NCBI GenBank assembly: GCA_951799425.1
Contig: OX637407.1
Location: 27,029,691-27,093,690 of the forward strand
Reading direction: 5' to 3'
DNA: 64,000 bases
From: Ilex aquifolium
Lineage: Eukaryota; Streptophyta; Magnoliopsida; Aquifoliales; Aquifoliaceae
In this document: positions 1 through 9,203 of the stretch, piece by piece
Layout: the number at the start of each line of letters is the position of its first letter
Position numbering within the stretch: the first letter of the stretch is position 1
Translations under genes and position numbers: made by a program
Notes under the pieces: generated by a model
Database searches by the model: none
Told to the model about the DNA's origin: nothing
What the model saw: only the letters and a program-made list of their open reading frames with translations

Positions 1-37
1 GGAAAAACAAATCATTTTTATGACTACTGATGTGTAC

Positions 38-2901
38 CTGTTGCTATGTACTCGGGAGCGTAGTAGCCTCGAGTGCCAAGGATCCTGGTAGAGATGTGTG
101 TCTCGTCACCTTGGGGGCCAAACTTAGCTATTCCAAGATCTGAAAGCTTGGGAGTGAAGTCCTGCAAATATGACCCTTACTGTGATTTTTTTTTTTCCTT
201 TTTTTTTTCTTCTATCAATGGAACTGCCAAAAACTACAGTTTAGCATTATGGTAGTATGTTAAAGGATATAAAGCTCAATGCACGAGACTCTTTTGTTAT
301 TACAGAGTCTAAAAAGCATTAGATATATCATATATGTTAACTTACCCTACATGTGCATGTTAATAGATTATTTCCATGACACCCAAATTATAATTGACCA
401 ACCTTACCGTGGTGTTAAAGACCACATTGACTACAATTATTTACAAGGATGAATATAAATGAGTGAAAATCTCAAGGGGTAACTTAAGTGGTAACAGGAA
501 CAAGTTGTAAATTCAGACTTCCTAAGTTCGAATCGTGACAACCTCTTGGAGTCAGACCATGAGAGATTTATCTCTAATGAATACCCTAGTCCCGACGTAA
601 ATAACTTACCGTTGATCACGACTTAACATCGCGATGAATGATTGGACTTCCAGAACTATAAATGACCATAGATAAGTGAAATTAACATTGTCAAGAAGAA
701 TACTGGACGACTTAACATCACAATATATGATTGGCGTTCCATATCACTATGAATGACCATAAATAAAATGAAACTAACATTGTCAAGAAGAATATTGGTC
801 GGCTTAACATCGCGATGAATGATTGGCCTTCCAGAACTATGAAGATACTCCAATCCCTTAGCTGATCCAACAGCAATTTTGATTCTCCTTCTCCAATTTA
901 GCTCTCTATCCCTTTCTGCTTATGTCAAACAACAATTCTTCACTATGGTTCCAGTTAGGAAATGTTCATACCCAAATTACACAGCAATTGGAAATTGTTT
1001 CAATGTAAATGTCTAATGCTGCTGGTGCTTATTACCTTTCAAAAGATTGGCTTCCAAGTTTCCTTTAGGCATGTACTCATACACTAAACATTTATGCTTA
1101 ATGTCGGAACAGTATCCTATGAGCTTCACCAGATTTGGATGGTTAAATCTGCTCAAAAAATTTAGTTCATTCTGCAAGAACAATGATATTTCAAAGTTTC
1201 AGGTGAACAAGTGAAGAAGTATATATAACACATCGACCCCCATTATATAATATTGTCCATTTTAAGTTAGGTTGCATAACCATATGATAAGATTTGATTA
1301 TCATAATCTATCCCCTTAAGCCCAAACATAAGGGGAGAGAGAGCCTAGACCTCCCATTCCTCTTGGCCTTGAGGTCCTTCCTTTCTGAGCTTCTTTACTG
1401 CAATTGGGTATCCATCGCCTGGTTTTGCAGCATTCATGGTGCAATAATGGATCCATCCTTTATATACCTCGCCGCAGCCACCTTGGCCTAGTAGATTCTT
1501 ATCACTGAATTTCTGGGTGGCAATCTTCAGAGTATTATAGCAAAAGAAGTTGAGCTTATAGGAGTGAAGCACCTGATCAGCTTTCATGCTCATCTTCAAG
1601 GAATCATAAGTGTCATATCTCTCATCTTTCTTAAGAAAAAAAAAACACAAAATCAACATCACTGAATTGGTAAAAAAAAAAATATTCAAGAAACTTCATA
1701 CCTTTTCGTATATTCAAAGAAGCTGGTCCAGAATGAGAAATTTGAATCTCATTGACTCCTTCAATGAAAGCAAACAAACAATACATTTCATGTCTAAATG
1801 GTTTATCTATATGAAGGTTTTCCACAAAGAAGATTCAGGATTGTAAAGTATGATAAATATGCATACCTTTCTTGGTATTTGAAGGAACCAACGAATTTCT
1901 CTCCTGCAGTACTGGTTTCGAAGTTTCCCCAGGATGAGAGATTTGAATTCCATTGATTCTTTCTGTAAAACCAAATGATTGAAAATGATCACAACAACAA
2001 AATTGGTTTTTTAGCAGCAAACTAACTCGTCGCAAAAGTATAAATTGGGTCGCTAAAAATTTTCAAAAACAAACTTATTTCGATTGAAAAATGATCACTA
2101 CAACAAATATGATTTTTAGCGATAAACTAACTCGTCGCAAAAATATAAATTGGGTCAAACTCAATTCGTTGCCCTTTTGCTTTAGAATTTGAAAAATTAT
2201 AAAAACGAGTTGTAAACGCAAACGTTATGAATTCGAATCTTGATTATCTTTTAGAATTAAATCATGAAGAATTTATCTCTCATAAACAGCTTAGTTCGGC
2301 ATGGATGGCCTACTTTTTACCGGATAAGAGAGGGGATTAGTTGAGGTACGCGTAAACTAGCCCAAACACCCTGACTATTAAACCAAAAAACAGAAAGGTA
2401 AAGTAGGTAACTACGAAAAATTACACACCATCCCGTGTGTTTAAAGAGATTGATGAAGATGTCTTCCCAAGTGGTTTTGAAGATTTCCCTTGATTGGAGA
2501 AGCGGATCTCATAGACTCCACCTGTGAAATCAAACATATAAAATTAATTGTTTAATTTAATATGTAAATAAATTACTCTCCAAAGAACATTTTCACCTTT
2601 CTTTGTATGTAAAGAAGATAAATTCTTGTCTCGCAGAGGTTTAGAAACTTTCTGGGGATGAGAAATTTCGATCCCATTGAGCCCTTCCACGTGAAAAACA
2701 GTTAAAATTTATAATTTCAGTAATGCATCATCAAATTTTCAAGTATTAAATTCTTGCATGAACTGAAACATATATATATATATATATATACATATATATA
2801 TACACACTCTTAAGCCCCCATGATAAACCTGTGGGAGGTTGAGCAATGCCAACTGGTTCGTCGGGTTGTCGCTGAAGACACTTCTGAATACAATTTCCCA
2901 T
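38..2901 (-). CDS. Receptor-like cytoplasmic kinase (RLCK VII / PBL-like), 3' end outside window
   Basis: Predicted membrane-anchored Ser/Thr kinase of the PBS1-like class. Exons in order: 2808-2901, 2597-2683, 2429-2521, 1867-1962, 1702-1758, 1351-1625, 1036-1171, 779-915 and 38-161. All join in frame with GT/AG borders. The protein starts MGNCIQKC, a classical N-myristoylation/palmitoylation signal of this family. Exons 2-5 encode a repeated segment of about 19-32 residues (ISHPG..SKP..TKK). The kinase domain follows: glycine loop [14 protein letters not shown] lysine in [14 protein letters not shown], catalytic loop [12 protein letters not shown], and an activation segment with SDLGIAK (DLG rather than the usual DFG) ending [12 protein letters not shown]. 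The last part of the kinase domain should lie left of position 38. Family placement rests on motifs and N-terminus; the exact orthologue is not recognised. No break is seen in the visible exons. Confidence 0.85.
470..620 (+). repeat. SINE-like repeat, family 1, copy a
   Basis: Dispersed repeat inside the kinase gene intron. It has a tRNA-like head with a B-box-like AGTTCGAATC and a body with gtcagaccatgagagattta and accctagtcccgacgtaaat. Related copies lie near 2195, 3175, 7985 and 40335. Confidence 0.6.
622..843 (-). repeat. About 90-bp tandem duplication of the exon 8 / intron 8 boundary
   Basis: Units at 622-710, 711-802 and a partial one at 803-843 are similar. Each contains the sequence for the catalytic loop (HRDVK..ILLDN) followed by the first bases of the intron. 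The rightmost unit belongs to the genuine exon 779-915; the other two sit in the intron as decayed copies. Confidence 0.8.
1702..2683 (-). repeat. Four tandemly duplicated symmetric exons in the kinase gene
   Basis: Exons 2597-2683 (87 bp), 2429-2521 (93 bp), 1867-1962 (96 bp) and 1702-1758 (57 bp) encode versions of one peptide: [49 protein letters not shown] and [14 protein letters not shown]. All lengths are multiples of three and all junctions share one phase, so any of them could be skipped or added without breaking the frame. Confidence 0.8.
2195..2400 (+). repeat. SINE-like repeat, family 1, copy b
   Basis: It has the same order of blocks as the other copies: gttgtaaacgcaaacgt, gaattcgaatctt, aatcatgaagaatttatc, ggggattagttgaggtacgc and a 3' end near ccctgactatta. 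It lies in the kinase gene intron between exons 3 and 4. Confidence 0.6.
2764..2806. repeat. (TA)n microsatellite
   Basis: TA-dinucleotide run directly next to the donor site of the first kinase exon. Confidence 0.9.
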
Positions 2902-3174
2902 GGTTAAAACTAATAAACTCATGCAAGAAGAAAGCCAGAAGCATTATGAGGAAGGAGAGTTGGTTATATATACAGTGGTAATAACTATGCAACTTTGTTA
3001 AAGTATTTGTGGTGAAGATGACAATGAAAAAACTTAGTAGAGAGTTTTACAGGAGTATATATTTACTAAACAAGCAGCATTTTTGGCGATGTTCATTAGG
3101 CTAAAAGTTTGGCAGTAACCCATGGGGTTAAGTTATAATAGCGATCCCCCCCCCCCCCCCCTTCCAAAAAAAAG

Positions 3175-3372
3175 TTACAATAGCGAAGAATTGTAAACTC
3201 AAACGTCTTGAATTTGAATTTTGACAACCCATTGGGTCAGACAATAAAAGATTTATTCCTCATGAATACCCTAGTTCCGACATAAATAGTCTGCCTTTGA
3301 CCGGATCGAGAGAAGATTAGTTGAAATGCGTGTAAGTTGGCTCGAACATCCCTAATAGAAAAAAAAAAAAAG
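3175..3372 (+). repeat. SINE-like repeat, family 1, copy c, A-tailed
   Basis: Best preserved copy in the window: attgtaaactcaaacgtctt head, ccctagttccgacataaata, ggatcgagagaagattagtt, ggctcgaacatccctaata, then a poly(A) tail at 3360-3371. The A-tail supports spread through an RNA copy. A run of about 18 C's sits just upstream at 3147-3164. Confidence 0.65.
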
Positions 3373-4073
3373 TTTGGCAGTACGTTTATTATGGTTTTTT
3401 TTTTTTTTTTGTTGCATGGGATGGCATAATCAGATAAGCACTGACTCAGGACGGATCAGCTCATCCGATTAAATTATTAGTTGTTTATTGTTATTGCTGG
3501 CCTTTCTGAACATTAATTCTATGGCCAGCTGGGAGATTTTTTAACTATATTTTTGTGTTAACAATCACTAAAGTGAAGATATTCCACGAATCTGTTTTGT
3601 TCATTTTGATGATAATGTTATGATCTGCTAAAAACAAAAGTGGTTAAACTAGGGCTGAACTGGAAATTTGTAGCATCTGAATTCAACTTTGTTGGCTGAG
3701 AGTTTGACCGGAGAACGGGTAGCCAATGAACACATGTAGTCGGGATTTACGTGACAGTAATGAGTCCAAAAGATGCATGGTTGGGACAAATACCCGTAAA
3801 AAAACAACCAAATGTGATTTATCTGGTAATCTTATCCTTCAGCTGCCTCCTCTTTTGTCCAGGATTGTTTGGGTCAATATGATTACTAGTTAAGATTACA
3901 ACATATTTCTTGAATGTTTTGCTAATTCTAATAGTTTTGATAATTCTGTTGGGGCGGACTCTAATCTAATTATGTGTGGGAAACACAACCACCAATGTAT
4001 TTTGGTCTACGTTACACCAACCATGATCATTTAACCATTAACCTGTAAGACATATTACTAGTAACAATAGTAA
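3373..4073. other. Intergenic, nothing recognised
   Basis: No coding exon, hairpin or transposon end recognised between the SINE-like copy and the MITE that follows. Confidence 0.5.
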
Positions 4074-4416
4074 GGGAAAATTATACTTAGATCCCTTGAA
4101 CTCTACCCCCCTTGTTTCACACTGTCCTCTAAACTCTTCGCTTGCTCACATTGCACCTTAAACTACCGGTCATACTTCTCATGGCAAATCATAGCAACAA
4201 TGGAATCCCATGTCGTTAGGAGATCTGGTATTTCCTTACTTAGCTGAGCGGAATTCTATTTTCACCCTGATTTGTCATGAAAAATTGGACAAAAGCCAAC
4301 GATTAGAGCAATATGAAACTCAAAACCAATAATTTAACATGCAATGTATGCAAGATAGTTTAGTGGACAATATGAAATGCTGGTATAGTTTAGGGGGACC
4401 TAAGTATAATTTACTC
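4074..4416. mobile_element. MITE with about 30-bp terminal inverted repeats
   Basis: The left end aaattatacttagatccctt is mirrored by the right end (reverse complement aaattatacttaggtccccc). The matching block continues through ga/aa-ctctacc versus aaactatacc. About 340 bp with no coding potential. The target duplication is not clear, so the superfamily is left open. Confidence 0.65.
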
Positions 4417-4495
4417 TACAATAAAGGACTTACAGTGTGAAGTATGAACAAGAAGAAATTGTAAGATGACCCCCATTTTTTTCACTTGGTAGTAT

Positions 4496-4607
4496 CAAAT
4501 GAGCCCAGGAGTTCCCCCAAACACTTCAGTAGGGAGTAGTATCCTCTAGGCAGAGAAAAGAAAAGCCCCTAGTGAAGTGTTTAAGGGAACTCTAGGGAAC
4601 ACCTGAT
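4496..4607 (-). ncRNA. MIR395: MIR395 precursor hairpin (copy A)
   Basis: The minus-strand transcript folds into a stem. The 3' arm (plus-strand positions 4509-4529) reads CTGAAGTGTTTGGGGG followed by AACTC, identical to canonical plant miR395. The 5' arm, from 4571-4596, carries the partly complementary star strand (AGTTCCCTTAAACACTTCAC). Outer pairing extends to the ends given. A TATA box lies upstream on the same strand at 4663-4671. In plants miR395 is induced by sulfate shortage and targets ATP sulfurylase and SULTR2;1 mRNAs. Confidence 0.93.
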
Positions 4608-4662
4608 CTTCCTTAATGCTTCTACTGTGTTTGCTTTGGTAAGCCCTTGCCTAAAATCCTCA

Positions 4663-4671
4663 CTATTTATA
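4663..4671 (-). promoter_or_regulatory. TATA box of MIR395 copy A
   Basis: TATAAATAG on the minus strand, about 55-65 bases upstream of the hairpin. The same box precedes copies B and C. Confidence 0.6.
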
Positions 4672-5059
4672 ATGTGTTGTTGCCTTCGAAAATAGTCTTA
4701 AGTGTTCAGGCTCAGAATAGAGATATTCAACAAGCCAAACCCTAGGAGAATGTACCTAGTCGCGAATTCGGGGTAGATGAAAGGTATAGAATCATAGGTG
4801 AGTTGAGTGGTCCTGTAAATCCTATCCTTTTTCATTCTGTAGTATCTTTGGCCTCTCATTTTTCAGATTTTCTTGTAAATATAAAGCTCACTGAATCTCA
4901 GAAGTTGGTATTGCAATTTTGTGTTTGTTTCATGCACATGTAATGCAAGGCCCAGAAGCAACTTTATGTCAAGTTGATTGCAATGGCAATATTAATGGGT
5001 GGGCCACCTTGATTTCTTGACCAAAACCTAATTTCATCAATGTTAAATAACTAATCTTT

Positions 5060-5205
5060 ACTTATGCGGTCTTGTTTGCGACATGTGTTTCATGGGATCG
5101 AATTTCGGAAACATTTTGTGCAAGATAAGATTGCATACATTCGACTCTCTCAAGTTCTTGCACTTTATAGTGACAAGAGTCTTAGCTCGTACACAGAACT
5201 ATGAT
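5060..5205 (+). repeat. SINE-like repeat, family 2, copy a
   Basis: Contains the hallmark order of a widespread plant tRNA-derived SINE: gggatcgaatttcggaaaca (B-box region), a gcaagataagattgcataca segment and a decayed 3' part. Related to the copy at 14866. Confidence 0.55.
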
Positions 5206-6024
5206 TATGGACAATAATTATCATTACTTAGATATCATGGAGTAGTGCATAAGCACATGGACTTGGGTAAAATGTACTTGTGTCCATAACCTAATGGCTT
5301 TCAATCTTTGAAAAAAGTTGAAAAGGATAGAACTTAGAGATGAAAGAGTTGAGAGGGAGAGGAACTTTTGGCCACTCCCCAAATTATATTCTCTACCCCT
5401 CATCTGACATACAATTCTGGCCAGGTTCAATCATCGACTTCTGAACATTCGATTACTTTTGTATCTCTTTCCTCTCAAATTGCTATATGCACTTGTAAAG
5501 ATCACACCATTTCTAAACTAAAATAAACATACAGACTAATACAGTACGTATAGCAGAAGACTACATGACAAATCAAGACTGTTGAAAACAGAGCTGATCT
5601 GGTGCCAATTAGAGTTGATTCTAGGTGACAGTGTCAAAAAATTTCAGAAGATCTAATTTTGGAAAGCTCTCGACGATCTAAGCAAAATTAAGTATCCTTC
5701 AACCCGTCATTTTTTCAAGGCACTTTTTAGACACTTTTATATTTTATCCCGTTGTTTGGAGTATATTCGTAATATTGCTTATTTGCTTGATTTTTCTAGT
5801 AATTTAGGATTATTAGGGTTTTATATTTTTATTATCTTGAAAACTAATTCAGCAGTTTTAGTTTTGATTTGAATAAAAACTTAGAAACGAGTTATCTTTT
5901 CTTCCCAATTACTTTGGTATTCTGCGAAATCAACAAGACTCTTGAAAATTCTAATCTAGTATTATTGCAATAATCAACAAGGTATAGCTTTTATTGTTTA
6001 ATCTCATTTCTTCATTCAGGCTAT
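5206..6024. other. Intergenic, nothing recognised
   Basis: AT-rich sequence between the SINE-like copy and MIR395 copy D. Short open frames here are not supported by motifs or splice sites. Confidence 0.5.
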
Positions 6025-6130
6025 CCTGCATCACAGACTCATCCCATAACCACTTCATTAGAAAAGGCACTGAACTAAGGCCGAAATGCACAAGACCTAG
6101 GCTGAAGTATTTGAGGGGAACCCTTCTTGC
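6025..6130 (+). ncRNA. MIR395-like hairpin, divergent (copy D)
   Basis: The 3' arm at 6102-6122 reads CTGAAGTATTTGAGGGGAAC then C, a recognisable miR395 variant that differs at several positions. The 5' arm ACTCATCCCATAACCACTTC at 6037-6056 resembles the star arm of copy C, but pairing is weaker. No TATAAATAG box was seen upstream. Probably a decaying or diverged family member. Confidence 0.55.
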
Positions 6131-7984
6131 CCCATGACACTGGTTGATGTGTTTTGGGTACTTGTTCTGCACTAATCCATGTTTCTATGTTTTAAGTATA
6201 ATATTAACATTATATTACTTTATGAAAAATTTCAGTGGTTAATAACAACTTTTCTTGCTGTTGATATTTATTGGAGGGATAAAAGCTAACTTTGCTGAAG
6301 ATAGTGTGACTTTATGATGTTGACACTCTTGTTTCATTCAGCTCCACCCCTGTAGTGAGGGGATTACTTAGTCCGAACCTACCTCGACTTTGATATTCCG
6401 AATAAGTGACCAACACGACTGGTAGGGTTGTGAAATTTGTAACTCAATCGAATACCATTTGTCACGTTCTTGCAATTCAAAAGCTTAAGTTATTAAGTGA
6501 AAAGCCGACTAAAATCTTAAAACTCCATAAGTCACCCCTTACTCAATTGATGTAGAGTGTGACATTGCATGTTATTCTCTATGTATACATACGTATTAGT
6601 TATTATTGAATTATATATCTATTGATGTGTAAGAAATATTATGAACATATTATCATTTGTGTAAGATATATCACATATTTCATGTGGTTATAGAGTCAAT
6701 TAAGACGAGGTATGATGATTGAGATAGGCAATTTTTATGTCAATTACTAGAATGAGAAATCATGACAAAAAATCAGAAAAACTAGGAAAAAACACACAAA
6801 AAAAAAAAAAGAAACGGAACCAACTAGAAACTAACTCTTGATCACATTCATAAAAGATTATGAAAATGAATGTTTTCACTTATCTGTATCTTAGTTTTTA
6901 GTCCCATGTTTGCTCCAAGTCCCATGTCAAAACTACTCACATTGTACCGTACCTTCAGACACAGGTTACCCCTAGCATTTTATACATGATATCACACATA
7001 ATATATATAATATCAGTGGTGGAACATGAAACTTCAAACTGAGGGCCAAATAAAAATACTAATTTTTTTTTACCAAATAAAAATACTAATTAAAGTTTTC
7101 AAAACTATAAAGGTGGCCCTCCAAGCCCCATAGCCTAGTTCTTTCCTTGCAACATATTTACATGCAATATATATATACACACACATATACATGTACGAAT
7201 ATTCACGAGGTGAACAAATTATCATTGGGCTTAAATGACCTCTAAAATTGAATTCGAACTCAATCCATTTGATTAATGCAAGCAGGCCAGTGATGCGCTT
7301 GATAGACCTAACACAAATGTAAACAGATCCATCTTCTTCAAAATAAGCTGAGTAATGAAGAGATTCTGTGGATTCTGGATTTTTATAAACTTCATAGTTA
7401 TTAGAAGCCCTTATAAGAACAGTCTGCAGTAGTCTAGCCATTTGGTAGATTTTTCTTGTCATGCATGTGTCGGACCCCCCAACTAACCCCCCTTCGCCTC
7501 TTGATGAGTAAGCTCTGTAAGCCGGCTCTTCGTTGGTTGGCCATTAAATTAATAGTCAGTTTTAACATTGAATAAAGTTTACTGTGATCATCGAATTAAG
7601 TTGTCAAGTTTGGTACAATATCACTGTTGGGATTTTCAATTAATAACAAAATATATTCTGCCGAAGATTATTGAACAATATTTATCGAAGAATGTGAATT
7701 TAGATTCCCTCCAAAAATATTTTTCTTAAATTTCTTTCAATAGTAGTTGATAATCGTGATTACCTCATAGATATCCAATAAAATTAGCAAGTTTACTAGA
7801 AATGATCGTACTTGCCCATTGGACAATTGAATATGTTACTTTCCTTCGGAATAGTTCAAGGTCCTCGTCAAAGAAGCAAGCATGACCATTTCAAGTAAAC
7901 CTTTTTTTTTTTGGATAGCATAGCAAGAGTACTACAACACGACATCACACTATGAGGGATTGAACCCGACACATCTAATGCCAC
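6131..7984. other. Intergenic, no supported gene
   Basis: AT-rich. One unbroken minus-strand frame at 7070-7462 (130 codons) looks moderately protein-like but has no recognised motif, neighbouring exon or homologue known to me, so it is not called as a gene. Confidence 0.4.
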
Positions 7985-8185
7985 ACAAAATAGGGACGAA
8001 TTATAAACTTAAACGTAATAAGTTTAAAAGTTGACAACTCTATTAAAGTTAGGCCATGAAGAATTTATTATTTATTAATTTCTTAATCCCGACATAGATA
8101 CTCTACTTTTGACTGAACAGGGGAGAAGATTAGTTGAGATACGCATAAGTTGACTCGAACACCTCTGACCGCGATATCAAAAAAA
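7985..8185 (+). repeat. SINE-like repeat, family 1, copy d, A-tailed
   Basis: Matches copies b and c over aaacttaaacgt, aggccatgaagaattta, gagaagattagttgagatac and gactcgaacacctctgac. It ends in a poly(A) run at 8179-8195. Confidence 0.65.
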
Positions 8186-8526
8186 AAAAAAAAAATCTAA
8201 TGCCACACCGGAGATCTTTAACCAATCTAATGCCACACCCCTGATCGACCTCAGGTCCCATTTAAAGTAAACTTAGCTCAAAGGGAATGTGTTGTCCATT
8301 AGACAAAGAGACAGAGACATCTTTGAATAGAATTTTCTAAAGATTAGACCAACTACTTCAACATTTTCAACTATATATTCGACTGTTCATACTGAATGAT
8401 GAGCAGCATATATCTCAGTCAACATTTAATTATTTGCAACAAAGTGATGGAGTTTTTTTTTTGTTAAAGTAAACTGTATTAATTTTCAAATGTATACAAC
8501 ATTATAAATCTGTACCAATAAGACAA

Positions 8527-8709
8527 GAGTAATGCTACACTAACCAAATTTTGGGACTAAATTTAGAACCCAAATGACATAACAGCATGTCATTTGGAGT
8601 CTTTATTGGGGCCCAAATGACATGACACCAAATAAATAAACCCAAGTCAGTTGTAATGTCATTTGGGCTCCAAATTTGATCCCAAAATTTAATCAGTATA
8701 GCATTACTG
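8527..8709. mobile_element. Mutator-like MITE with 9-bp target duplication
   Basis: 183-bp element with long terminal inverted repeats. The left end gagtaatgctacactaacca mirrors the right end (reverse complement cagtaatgctatactgatta), and similarity continues through the AAATTTTGGGA and CCCAAATGACAT blocks. It is flanked by a perfect 9-bp direct repeat ATAAGACAA at 8518-8526 and 8710-8718, the target-site length typical of Mutator-like elements. No coding capacity. Confidence 0.88.
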
Positions 8710-9203
8710 ATAAGACAAATATGATAGTTGAAATATCCAAACGAATTCTAAAATATAATTCTACAAATCTGTTTAATCTGTGTTATGAATCTTTTTTAAG
8801 TGGTTTAGCTACAATTACCATGTTATGAATACGTTTGATAATTTTCAAAATATCAAACACATTTAATGAAATAAATAAAATTAATATTGACTAATACTTA
8901 ACACAACACAACACGACATTGTCATCCTCCTTGGTGCCGTGTGTGTATGTTGTAGAATAACCGATGGACCTTTGGTCTAATGTTACTCCTTATTTTATAA
9001 AAATTTTGTCTTCTTGAACTTAATGGTTCAAGTCTCCTTCCCCCTCCCCCTCTCCCTCCTCCAAAAAAGAAAAAAAAAAAAAAAGAATGGAAACAACAAA
9101 TCAGCTGGTGTAGCTGAAAAAAATTGGTTAGAAAGTGGGGCCATTTCCCTAAAAAAAGTTTAAAAAAAAAATATTGTAGAATAGATTCTAAACTTACCAA
9201 TCC

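Noticed and set aside
5951-6172. 73-codon minus-strand frame
   Set aside because: It overlaps the MIR395-like hairpin and has no protein features.
7070-7462. 130-codon minus-strand open frame
   Set aside because: No known motif, no adjoining exons, and it passes into simple AT repeats; probably chance or an old fragment.
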